Position numbers and translations under genes: made by a program. DNA of 46,715 bases from DASUMP01 sp036277635 (lineage in GTDB: Bacteria; Actinomycetota; Acidimicrobiia; IMCC26256; PALSA-610): positions 1-46,715 of the forward strand of contig DASUMP010000003.1 in assembly GCA_036277635.1 (NCBI GenBank), in the 5' to 3' direction. The notes under the pieces are model-generated. The model had not been told where the DNA came from. It ran no database searches and worked only from the letters and a program-made list of their open reading frames with translations. Below, piece by piece: positions 39,545-46,715 of this stretch (the first letter of the stretch is position 1; every line of letters starts with the position of its first letter).

Positions 39545-41720
39545 TGATCACGGCCCCGATCCGCGCCAGCTCTCCGAGGCGTTCCGCGCCCGGGGCACCG
39601 TCGATCGCGAACACCGCGACGTCGTTCGCGCCGTCGCGGAACAACGATGGTGCGAGGAACGCGGCCCATCGGGTTCCCCCGTCGACCTCGGTGTACGACC
39701 TCGTCACGCCGGCAATCCTGCCGTTGATCGCGACCGCGAGGTCGACCGGGTCGTCGGGTGCCGCGCCGTCGGCGGTGATCGTGCCGAGCACGTACGACGG
39801 CAGCATCCCCTTCGTGTCGACCGATCCGAACAGCTCGGATCCCTCGATGGCCACGTCGTAGGTGTCGGACTCGGACATCTCGAGCTCGGCCACCGGTCGA
39901 CCGACGAGCTCGCGGTGCGGGCCGACGCCGTAGAACCGGAGCGGTCCGGCGTCGGGCGGTCCGAACAGCTCGGCCTTCCGACGCGCGACGGCGAGCAGCT
40001 CGTCGGTGTCGAGCGGCCACGGCTCGGGCTCGACCGCCGGGTTGAAGATCGTGCGCGTCGAGCGGTCCGGCGGATCCGGGTCGAGCGCGGAGATGCCGTC
40101 GTAGCCGTCGGGGATCTCCATCCCGATCATGTCGGCGAGCGTCGGGAAGATGTCGACGGTCTGGCGGGGCGTGTCGTCGACGACGCCGGCGTCCTGGTCC
40201 GGTCCCTTGATGAACAGCGGGACGTATCCCACCCCGCCCACGCTGCCCGGGACGATACGGCGTCGCGGTTCGCCCTCGACGAACGACACGCCGTGATCCG
40301 CGGTGACGACGATGATCGACTCGTCGAGGGTGCCGGCCTCCTCCAACGTGTCGAGCAGCTCGCCGATGCGCGCGTCGACGTACTGCGCTTGGATCAGGTG
40401 CCGCTGGTACGACGTGATCGGCGGCCACTCGTCGGGACCCCACAGCTCCTTCTCGAGCCCGAGCACCGCGCCCGCGTTCGTGTACAGACGACCGTCGGGG
40501 AGGTACGACCACGGCGCGTGCGGCAACAGCACGTGGAGGAAGTCGAGCGTCGGGCCGCCCGTGCGGTGGAGCGCGGCCAGGAACCCGTCGAACGCGGCGG
40601 CGCGGTCGTTGCCGAGCGTCTGCAGGATGACGTCGCGATCGAACTTGCGCGGTCCCGACGCGGTCGTGTCGGTGGTGGTGTCGTCGCCGCTGTCGCCTTC
40701 GTCGACTCCGAAGCTCCCCCACCCCTGGTCGATACGCGGGAGGTCGTCGGTGAGCGCGTCGGGGAGCACCTGGTGTCGGTACACGACCCACACGTCGGAG
40801 GCGAGCGTCCGCATGCGCGAGCGGAACACCGGCACGACTTCGGTCGACTCGCAGATCGACGTCGGGCACATGTCGGTGACGGGCTGGACGGCGTGGATGT
40901 CGTACGCGCCGCCGAGCATCGTGAACAGGTTGTTCGGATGGTCGGCCGGGATCGGGAGCTTGTCCTTGTCGGGGAACTCCCCGTCGAGGGTGGCTGGCAC
41001 CGCGTAGGTCGTGTTGCCGGTGACCGTCATCGTGTTGCGGTACCACGTCGACATGTCGGCGAGGCGGGCGAAGTTCGGGAACGACGCGCGGTCGAGGTTG
41101 CCCTCCGCGTCGAGCAGCGAGCCGGCGGCGAACTCGTCGAACACGATCATCACGATCGGTGCGGGATCCTCGATCGTGACGCCGGAAGCCGACGCGACGC
41201 CTTCGGGGAACAGCAACTTCGTGGTGGGGCTGAAGAACACGAACATGGCGAGGAAGAGCACCGGAACCGGCGACAGGTAGCTCACGTACGTGCGCAACCC
41301 CGACGAGCGACGGAAGAGGATCGTCAGCCCGATGCCCACCGCGGCCGCGAGGACGAACGCGAGCGCCGGACCCGGACCGAACAGGCTCTTCAGCACCCGC
41401 AGCGCGAACAGGCCGAGGAGCCCGGCGAAGACCACGGAGTGCAGGACGACACCCGCTCCTCGATGGAGCGTCCGCACGGCCGCGACGACGAGCCCGACGA
41501 CGATCGGCGCGAGCAGCGTGAGCCCGACGCCGAACAACCAGATGTCGTGCTGCTTCGAGTCGCGGGCGACGAAGAACTCGGCGTTGCGTCCCAGCAGGTC
41601 GAGCAACGGTTGCGCGATCGCGAAGTTCCACGCGACGACGATCGCGGCGAACTCCACCAGCAGGTCACGCCGACTGTGGTCGGGCGCGCTCGTCGACGGT
41701 TCGGTCGGCTCGGTGTCCAC
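39534..41720 (-). CDS. Membrane-anchored sulfatase-superfamily protein (LTA synthase/phosphotransferase-like)
   Basis: A 728-residue protein. Five transmembrane helices occupy residues ~20-165. The alkaline-phosphatase-superfamily domain follows: metal-binding Asp195 in IVFDEF, a candidate Thr nucleophile at 237/238 in VTGNTTYAVPATLDG, and ADHGVSF late in the domain. The Thr position and the five-helix anchor resemble LtaS/EptA-type enzymes that move phosphoglycerol or phosphoethanolamine rather than hydrolyse sulfate. The C-terminal ~170 residues after TRTIFNPAVE form an extra beta-rich region. Active site outside the cell. GTG start at 41720 with GAGGAAAGG ahead; precedes wzm. It may decorate the exported polymer. 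Substrate unknown. Confidence 0.82.
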   Translation of the reverse strand: MDTEPTEPSTSAPDHSRRDLLVEFAAIVVAWNFAIAQPLLDLLGRNAEFFVARDSKQHDIWLFGVGLTLLAPIVVGLVVAAVRTLHRGAGVVLHSVVFAGLLGLFALRVLKSLFGPGPALAFVLAAAVGIGLTILFRRSSGLRTYVSYLSPVPVLFLAMFVFFSPTTKLLFPEGVASASGVTIEDPAPIVMIVFDEFAAGSLLDAEGNLDRASFPNFARLADMSTWYRNTMTVTGNTTYAVPATLDGEFPDKDKLPIPADHPNNLFTMLGGAYDIHAVQPVTDMCPTSICESTEVVPVFRSRMRTLASDVWVVYRHQVLPDALTDDLPRIDQGWGSFGVDEGDSGDDTTTDTTASGPRKFDRDVILQTLGNDRAAAFDGFLAALHRTGGPTLDFLHVLLPHAPWSYLPDGRLYTNAGAVLGLEKELWGPDEWPPITSYQRHLIQAQYVDARIGELLDTLEEAGTLDESIIVVTADHGVSFVEGEPRRRIVPGSVGGVGYVPLFIKGPDQDAGVVDDTPRQTVDIFPTLADMIGMEIPDGYDGISALDPDPPDRSTRTIFNPAVEPEPWPLDTDELLAVARRKAELFGPPDAGPLRFYGVGPHRELVGRPVAELEMSESDTYDVAIEGSELFGSVDTKGMLPSYVLGTITADGAAPDDPVDLAVAINGRIAGVTRSYTEVDGGTRWAAFLAPSLFRDGANDVAVFAIDGAPGAERLGELARIGAVISGG

Positions 41721-41789
41721 GGGACCTTTCCTCGGGCGTCCCCAGGGTACGCCGCGAGTGCGCGCGAACCGGGTTCGTTGCGGCCCCGG

Positions 41790-42095
41790 CTACCCGCCCG
41801 CGCGACGGCGGTAGAGCAGGGCACGGGGGCGGAGCAGCATCCGGTACAGCCGCGTCGCCTTCAGCGCGCGCAGCTCGGTCTCCGCTGCCTCCCGCCGCTC
41901 CCGCTCCCCTGCCGCACCTTCGGCGCGCGCGTGCTCGACGGGGATCAGCCGCTCACCCAGTGCGACGAGCGCGGCCTCGCGCAGCTCGAGCTCGGCGCGC
42001 AGGGCCGCGATCTCCGCGCGCAGCGCGCGCTCGCGCTCCGCGGGCGAGTCGGTGGACGCCGGCGTCGGTCGACTGCGGTCCTCGGTGTCGGTCAC
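41790..42095 (-). CDS. Small coiled-coil protein in polysaccharide cluster
   Basis: A 101-residue helical protein. After a Thr/Ser/Pro-rich start the residues ~20-80 form a heptad coiled coil (AERERALRAEIAALRAELEL, then EAALVALGERL). The C-terminus LKATRLYRMLLRPRALLYRR is a basic amphipathic tail I have seen at the ends of glycosyltransferase-associated proteins in actinobacteria and cyanobacteria. The start GTG overlaps the stop of the two-domain glycosyltransferase (GTGA). It is followed by 69 bp and the sulfatase-fold gene. No known family; the third coiled-coil gene of this cluster. Confidence 0.65.
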   Translation of the reverse strand: MTDTEDRSRPTPASTDSPAERERALRAEIAALRAELELREAALVALGERLIPVEHARAEGAAGERERREAAETELRALKATRLYRMLLRPRALLYRRRAGG

Positions 42096-43993
42096 GCGGG
42101 AACCTCCACCGTGGCGGGCCACGGCAGCTCGGGATAGCGGTCGCGCAGGTACGAATACGTCGAGGCGACGTCGAGGTTCACGGTGGCGACCATCGACGCC
42201 GCGTGCACACGGTACCGACCGACGATCTCGGGGACGAGGACGCCGCGTTCGCCGCGCGCGGCGAGCCGGAGCCACAGCTCGTAGTCCTCCCACCCGCCGT
42301 GCTGGTCCTGCATCTCGAGGCTGTAGCCACCGACCGCGTCGAGCACGGAACGTCGGACGAGTGCCATCGCGTCGATGTAGTTGCCGAACACGAGACGCTC
42401 CGGATCCCACGGGTACGCGCTCACCATCCGGTCGTCGTCGCCGAAGCCGGCGATCATCCCGTAGGCAACCGCCGCGTCCGAGTCGCGCGCCAACGCGCGC
42501 TCCAACCGCTGCAGGCCGTGCGGGTACAACGCGTTGTCGGCGTCGAGGAAGAACACCAGCGGCGCGCGCACATGGCTCAGCGCGAGGTTGCGCACCGCCG
42601 AGAGCCCGCGGTTCGCGTGCAGGGCGACGAGGCGCACTGCGGCATCGGCGCGATCGTGCATCACCCGCTCCACGACGGCGCGCGACTCGTCGGAGGAGTG
42701 GTCGTCGACGACGATCACCTCGATCGACACACCGACGCTGTCGATCGCCGACACGAGCGCTTCGCGCACGTGCTGGGCGTAGTTGTAGACGGGCAGGACG
42801 ACGGCGACGTCGGCGCGAGCGGTCTCGAAGGACGGGGTCTCGATGGTCTCGATGTGCTGATCCACCCCGTGCTCGAGGCGGCACAACAACGTGTCGACCC
42901 GGCGCGCGAGACGCGTCTGGTTCAGGAGCGATCGCTTGAGCGCCCGCTGCGCCGGCGTCGGTGTGGGGATCGGCTGCAGGCGCACGACGCGGGCATCCTC
43001 GTCGTCGGGCGCCGCGTCCGCCAGGCGCGCCGCCGCGTTGGCGACACGCACGTGACCGGTGCGCGCCGACGCCGCGTGCTCGAGGATCGGCAGGAACGGG
43101 CGGAGGAGATCGACCATGCGGTACTCGGTGCGCACGAGGTCGTACGCCGCTTCCGCGACCTGCTCACGCAGGTCGTCGGCCGCGAGGAGCATCTGGAGGT
43201 ACGCACCGAAGTCGTCGATCGGCGCGACGAAGAAGTGCGACCAGGGCTCGAGCGGATCGTACGAATCGACGGGTTCGGTCAACACCGCGCAGCCGTTGGT
43301 GAGCGCGCCGAGGAGCCGGTGCCACTCGACGTAGGGAACGTCGGAGCGGTGGAAATTCAGGAGCACCTTCGTGCGCGCGAGGAGATCGTGCTTCGCGTCA
43401 CCGGTGAGGAAGTACTCGCTGCCCTCGGTGACGGGGACCGCGCCGTCGTGGACCAGCAGGCGCGACCTCCGGGAGTCGAGGACGGGCGCGAGACGCGCCA
43501 GCGCCTCCTCCCGCTTCTTCGTGAGGCTGCCCATGAACACGACGTCGTGATCGCGCGGCCCGGTCGCGGCACGGCGGTCCCACGATTCGTGGTAGCCGAG
43601 CGCGAGGCGGTGGGCGTCGATGCCGTCGAGCTCGAACGCCCGCACCGACAGCTCGTTGATGTCGAAGACCGCCTTCGCGACGCGCGCGTACTCGTGGCTC
43701 ACCTCGTACCAGGCGGTCCCCGGCTGCTCGGTGGTGACGAGCACCGACGCGGCGGCGGCCTCCGCCGCCGCGGCCGCGCTCACGCCACGGTGCAGCGGGA
43801 AGAACTCGTGCGGCGCGACGACGATGTTGCACACGCCGCTCGTCGCTTCCGGAAGTCGATCGCTGACCAGCTCCGTGTCGATCGCGAGGTCGCGCAGCGC
43901 CGCGGCGACGAGCTGCGCGATCTCGACCATGAACAGGTTGCCGTGCGGGCTGACGTGGAGGCGGGCGCGCAGGCGCCGAGGAGACTCGGTCAT
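42092..43993 (-). CDS. Two-domain glycosyltransferase: N-terminal GT-B-like, C-terminal GT2
   Basis: A 633-residue protein with two glycosyltransferase modules. Residues ~1-370 resemble a CgeB/GT-B-like domain (VFMGSLTKKREEALARLAPV, LLNFHRSDVPYVEWHRLLGA, EPWSHFFVAPIDDF). Residues ~395-633 are a GT2 GT-A domain: VAVVLPVYNYAQHVREALVS, VVDDHSSDES, FFLDADNALYP as the DxD motif and QHGGWEDYELWLRL with the catalytic ED. A linker of ~30 residues separates them. This layout suggests two sequential transfers by one polypeptide. ATG start overlaps the EEP stop (ATGA); the stop overlaps the coiled-coil start. Confidence 0.85.
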   Translation of the reverse strand: MTESPRRLRARLHVSPHGNLFMVEIAQLVAAALRDLAIDTELVSDRLPEATSGVCNIVVAPHEFFPLHRGVSAAAAAEAAAASVLVTTEQPGTAWYEVSHEYARVAKAVFDINELSVRAFELDGIDAHRLALGYHESWDRRAATGPRDHDVVFMGSLTKKREEALARLAPVLDSRRSRLLVHDGAVPVTEGSEYFLTGDAKHDLLARTKVLLNFHRSDVPYVEWHRLLGALTNGCAVLTEPVDSYDPLEPWSHFFVAPIDDFGAYLQMLLAADDLREQVAEAAYDLVRTEYRMVDLLRPFLPILEHAASARTGHVRVANAAARLADAAPDDEDARVVRLQPIPTPTPAQRALKRSLLNQTRLARRVDTLLCRLEHGVDQHIETIETPSFETARADVAVVLPVYNYAQHVREALVSAIDSVGVSIEVIVVDDHSSDESRAVVERVMHDRADAAVRLVALHANRGLSAVRNLALSHVRAPLVFFLDADNALYPHGLQRLERALARDSDAAVAYGMIAGFGDDDRMVSAYPWDPERLVFGNYIDAMALVRRSVLDAVGGYSLEMQDQHGGWEDYELWLRLAARGERGVLVPEIVGRYRVHAASMVATVNLDVASTYSYLRDRYPELPWPATVEVPA

Positions 43994-44730
43994 CCGCCGG
44001 GCGACTGTATCTGCAGTCGCGCCCGGATCGGTCGGTGGTCGGAGAGCGTGGCGGGCATCACCTCACCGCCGAGTGGCGTGACCGCCCGGCTCACGAGGAC
44101 GTGATCGATCTGGCTGTGTCGCAGGTGGGCGGTGAACGTGCGGCCGCGCACCGCGCGGCGCCAGCCCGGGAGCATCGCGACGACACCCGGACCCCACAGG
44201 TTGCAGTCGCCCGCGACGATCGCGGGGACGTCGAGCGCCGGCAGGTGCCGCCGGAGCCCCGCGAGGTGCACGACCGGAGCGCCGTACCAGAGCTTCGACG
44301 ACGTGTGCACCGCGATCAGCTCGACGTCGGTGCCGGCGACGTCGAGCGTCAACCCGAGCGCGTGCCGGGGACCGACGGGGTCCTTGTGCACTCGACCGAT
44401 CGGCAGCTCGCGACGGTTGCGCAGCGGGAACCGGGAGAGCACCGCGAGCTCCCACCACCCGTCGCCGGGGGTCGAGTGCGTCACCGCCGGGCGGGGCGAG
44501 TGCCGCATCGTCGCGAAGCGCAGCTCCTCCACCTGGTAGCCGTCGGCGGCGAGCTCGTCGAGCGCCGACTCGCTGGCGTGCGGTCGCCACGCCTCCGCGA
44601 GGATCACCACGTCGGCGTCGAAGCTGCGGACGGTCGCGGCGACGTCGAACCGTTCCGCGACGCGCGCGCCGTACCCGATGCCCCAGTGCGTGTTGAACGA
44701 CGCGACGGTGAGCGCGGTCAGCGACGTCAG
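43990..44730 (-). CDS. Endonuclease/exonuclease/phosphatase-fold protein, probable CTG start
   Basis: A 246-residue EEP-superfamily protein. The opening VASFNTHWGIGYGARVAERF has the N-terminal Asn metal ligand; VILAEAW has the second acidic ligand; AGDCNLWGP and the C-terminal LSDHRPIRARL supply the catalytic Asp/Asn and Asp-His pair. Members hydrolyse nucleic acids, phosphoinositides or phospholipids; the substrate is not apparent. No ATG, GTG or TTG lies in frame near the domain start. CTG at 44730 overlaps the upstream dehydrogenase stop as CTGA, matching the ATGA/GTGA junctions throughout this operon, so I take it as the start. No signal peptide is visible. Confidence 0.78.
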   Translation of the reverse strand: MTSLTALTVASFNTHWGIGYGARVAERFDVAATVRSFDADVVILAEAWRPHASESALDELAADGYQVEELRFATMRHSPRPAVTHSTPGDGWWELAVLSRFPLRNRRELPIGRVHKDPVGPRHALGLTLDVAGTDVELIAVHTSSKLWYGAPVVHLAGLRRHLPALDVPAIVAGDCNLWGPGVVAMLPGWRRAVRGRTFTAHLRHSQIDHVLVSRAVTPLGGEVMPATLSDHRPIRARLQIQSPGG

Positions 44731-45857
44731 ATGCCGATGCGCTGCGCGAGCAGCTCGCGGTGGTACGTGGCGTCGCCGAGGTAGATCTCCGACGACTTCG
44801 CGCGCTTGAAGTAGAGGTGCGCGTCGTGCTCCCAGGTGAAGCCGATGCCGCCGTGGATCTGGATGTTCTCGGCCGCGGCGTGGAAGTACGCCTCGGAGCA
44901 GTACGCCTTCGCCAACGCGGCGACGACGGGGAGCTCCTCGTTGTCTTCCGCGGCACACCACGACGCGTAGTACGCCGCCGACTTGCCGGACTCGACCTCG
45001 AGGAGCATGTCGGCGCACTTGTGCTTGATCGCCTGGAACGAGCCGATCGGCCGACCGAACTGCACGCGCACCTTCGCGTACTCCACCGACTGGTCGAGGA
45101 CGAACTGCGCACCGCCCATCATCTCGTTCGCGAGCGCGACCGCCGCTTGGTCGAGCGTCTTCGAGAACGCCGCGAACCCGGCGCCCGGCGTGCCGAGCGG
45201 CTCGGCCTTCACGCCCGAGAACTCGAGCCGCGCTTGCTTGCGCGTCTGGTCCATGGTGGAGAGCGGGGTGCGGGTGAGGCCGTCGGCGTCGCCCGCCACC
45301 GTGAAGAACGACAACCCCTCGGTGCCGCTCGTGCCCGCGGTGCGCGCGACCACGACGATCAGGTTCGCGGTGTGGCCGTCGAGGACGAACATCTTCTCGC
45401 CGTCGAGCGTGTACGACCCGCCCGACTCCTTCGCCTCCATCGTGATGCCCGCAGCGTCCCACTTCCCGGCCGGCTCCGTGAACGCGAGCGTGGCGATCGT
45501 CTCGCCGGTGGCGATGCCCGGCAGGAGCGCCTGCTTCTGCTCCTCGGTACCGGCGTTGAGAATCGCGTTCGCGGCGAGCACAACGCTCGAGAAGAACGGG
45601 GCGGCGAGCAGCACTCGGCCCATCTCCTCGAGCACGATCCCGAGCTCGATGAAGGTGAAGCCCTGCCCGCCGTACTCCTCGGGGATGTGGATCGCCTGCA
45701 GACCGAGCTCCTGGCCCATCTGCTTCCACACGGCCTCGTCGTAGCCCTCGGTCGTCTCCATCAAGCGACGGACCTCGGTCGAGGGCGACTTGGCCTCGAG
45801 GAACTGGCGGATCGTCCGCCGCAGCTCCTCCTGGTCTTCCGAGAAGGCGAAGTTCAC
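44727..45857 (-). CDS. Acyl-CoA dehydrogenase
   Basis: A 376-residue flavoenzyme of the acyl-CoA dehydrogenase family. N-terminal NFAFSEDQEELRRTIRQFLE, the FAD/substrate segment ATLAFTEPAGKWDA, EKMFVLDGH, and the C-terminal IHGGIGFTWEHDAHLYFKRA are characteristic. The last pattern is found in the FadE-type actinobacterial dehydrogenases that often work as heteromers. It oxidises acyl-CoA thioesters at C2-C3. GTG start at 45857 with AGGAG eight bases ahead; 24 bp after the neighbouring dehydrogenase. Its stop overlaps the EEP start, joining lipid catabolism genes to the cluster transcript. Confidence 0.9.
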   Translation of the reverse strand: MNFAFSEDQEELRRTIRQFLEAKSPSTEVRRLMETTEGYDEAVWKQMGQELGLQAIHIPEEYGGQGFTFIELGIVLEEMGRVLLAAPFFSSVVLAANAILNAGTEEQKQALLPGIATGETIATLAFTEPAGKWDAAGITMEAKESGGSYTLDGEKMFVLDGHTANLIVVVARTAGTSGTEGLSFFTVAGDADGLTRTPLSTMDQTRKQARLEFSGVKAEPLGTPGAGFAAFSKTLDQAAVALANEMMGGAQFVLDQSVEYAKVRVQFGRPIGSFQAIKHKCADMLLEVESGKSAAYYASWCAAEDNEELPVVAALAKAYCSEAYFHAAAENIQIHGGIGFTWEHDAHLYFKRAKSSEIYLGDATYHRELLAQRIGI

Positions 45858-45881
45858 TGTGGTGTCTCCTTGACCGGGTCG

Positions 45882-46715
45882 TTACCGAGGTTCGCGCGGG
45901 AGCCCCAGCACCCGCTCGCCGATGATGTTGCGTTGGATCTCGCTCGAGCCCGCGTAGATCGTCTCCGCGCGGCTCGCCATGAACACCTGGTGCGGCTCGT
46001 CGAGCTCGTAGTCGCCGCCGGTGGCGTTCTCCACGACGAGCGCGTCGGCGCCGAGGACGTCGACCGCGAGCTCGCCGAAGCTGCGGTGCCACGACGTCCA
46101 GAACAGCTTGCCGATGCTCGCCTCGGGTCCGAGGATCCCGCGGTGCACGAGGTTCGTGAGCATGCGCATGCCGTTGAACTTCATCACCTGCAGGTCGCCG
46201 TACGCGCCGGCGAGCCGATCGCGGATCACCGGGTCGGCGATCGCGCCGTTCTTCTGCGCGCGCTCGATGAGTCGCGCGACCTCGCGTTCGAACGCGAGCT
46301 GTTGGGAGAGGAACGCAGTGCCGCGCTCGAAGCCGAGCGTCGACATCGCGACCTTCCAGCCCTCCCCGACGGGGCCGAGCACGTTCTCCTTCGCGGTGCG
46401 CGCGTCGTCGAAGAAGACCTCGTTGAACTCCGCGCTGCCGGTCATCTGGCGCAGCGGACGGACCTCGATCCCCGGCTGGTCCATCGGGACGAGCAGGTAC
46501 GACAGCCCGTGGTGGCTCTGCGACTCGGGATCGGTGCGGGTGACGACGAAACACCAGTCGGCACGGTGGGCGAGCGTCGTCCAGACCTTCTGGCCGTTGA
46601 TGACCCACTCGTCGCCGTCGAGGAGGCCGCGCGTCTGCACGTTGGCGAGGTCGGAGCCCGCGTTGGGCTCGCTGAACCCCTGGCACCACAGCTCTTCGAC
46701 CGCCTGGATCTTCGG
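45882..46715 (-). CDS. Acyl-CoA dehydrogenase, 5' truncated at window edge
   Basis: The last ~277 residues of an acyl-CoA dehydrogenase; the frame is open to the right edge, so start and N-terminal helices are missing. Visible: the FAD-binding GFSEPNAGSDLANV (typical CQGFSEPxAGSDL), VINGQKVWTT, VFFDDARTAKENVLG, and the C-terminal AETIYAGSSEIQRNIIGERV. At the place where medium-chain enzymes have the catalytic Glu (IYEGTS) this reads IYAGSS, so the base must come from elsewhere or from the partner subunit. Adjacent dehydrogenase pairs of this kind form heterotetramers in actinobacterial steroid/fatty-acid breakdown. Ends with TAA. Confidence 0.9.
   Translation of the reverse strand, partial: PKIQAVEELWCQGFSEPNAGSDLANVQTRGLLDGDEWVINGQKVWTTLAHRADWCFVVTRTDPESQSHHGLSYLLVPMDQPGIEVRPLRQMTGSAEFNEVFFDDARTAKENVLGPVGEGWKVAMSTLGFERGTAFLSQQLAFEREVARLIERAQKNGAIADPVIRDRLAGAYGDLQVMKFNGMRMLTNLVHRGILGPEASIGKLFWTSWHRSFGELAVDVLGADALVVENATGGDYELDEPHQVFMASRAETIYAGSSEIQRNIIGERVLGLPREPR

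Noticed and set aside
41765..41777. CGAACC-G-GGTTCG palindrome before the sulfatase gene
   Set aside because: Only 6-bp arms in a GC-rich region; too short to claim an operator.
39426..42137. Long plus-strand frame of 903 codons
   Set aside because: Antisense to wzm and the sulfatase-fold gene; composition is typical of reversed GC-rich codons and shows no motif.
44731..46689. Continuous frame joining the EEP protein to an upstream ~650-codon extension
   Set aside because: The upstream part is a shifted frame of the two acyl-CoA dehydrogenases, very Arg-rich, so not a real fusion.

Overview
This is a GC-rich bacterial segment (about 70% G+C by eye) with many GTG starts and many 4-bp ATGA/GTGA stop-start overlaps. 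The lineage is most likely Actinomycetota. A decaprenyl-phosphoryl-arabinose gene set, a Tat-exported amidase with GYWLVASDGGIFSFGD-type repeats, paired acyl-CoA dehydrogenases and a Liv-type ABC system all fit. Acidimicrobiia is my best guess, but that is an inference; no rRNA gene is present to confirm it. I saw no tRNA, rRNA, CRISPR array, insertion sequence or prophage gene.

Layout. 2-1792: 3' part of a B12-dependent methionine synthase. 1803-8438 (minus): a lipoate/2-oxoacid dehydrogenase operon with a 29-codon membrane micro-ORF, lpdA, an E2 acyltransferase, a single-gene LipB-LipA fusion, an M24 peptidase and a membrane protein. 8584-13568 (plus): a tightly coupled operon of a flippase, decaprenyl-phosphate phosphoribosyltransferase (UbiA), DprE1, DprE2 and a HAD phosphatase, which looks like a complete route to polyprenyl-phosphoryl-arabinose. 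13590-15167: Tat-exported amidase with six propeller-like repeats. 15305-19597: three GT4 glycosyltransferases and a GDP-6-deoxymannose reductase-like enzyme. 19615-21304: an alpha/beta hydrolase lacking its serine, a DUF1802 protein, a perfect inverted repeat and a 65-aa orphan.

21453-26704: a branched-chain amino-acid (or similar) ABC transporter. The binding lipoprotein gene converges on livHMGF across a UUCG-loop terminator, and LivH carries an extra N-terminal exported Ig-like domain. 26769-27518: DUF554 membrane protein. 27603-27817: an intergenic unit with a 20-nt extended Shine-Dalgarno, a 13-codon ORF and a strong hairpin.

27842-43993: a large surface-polysaccharide cluster. It has three blocks: minus 27842-32411 (three GT4s, a coiled-coil protein, a membrane protein), plus 32562-36338 (pyruvyltransferase-like protein, GT2, coiled-coil protein, FkbM methyltransferase), and minus 36259-43993 (GT4, Wzt, Wzm, sulfatase-fold transferase, coiled-coil protein, two-domain glycosyltransferase). 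The expected logic is assembly of a glycan on a lipid carrier in the cytoplasm, end-modification by the methyltransferase, recognition by the Wzt C-terminal domain, and export by Wzm/Wzt. 43990-46715 (minus) continues the same string of overlapping genes with an endonuclease/exonuclease/phosphatase-fold protein and two acyl-CoA dehydrogenases, the second running off the right edge.

The observations I rate highest are the LipB-LipA fusion, the micro-ORF with near-complete 16S-tail complementarity, the DprE1 Cys-to-Ala substitution within a full DPA operon, and the small coiled-coil proteins translationally coupled to methyltransferase and glycosyltransferase genes.
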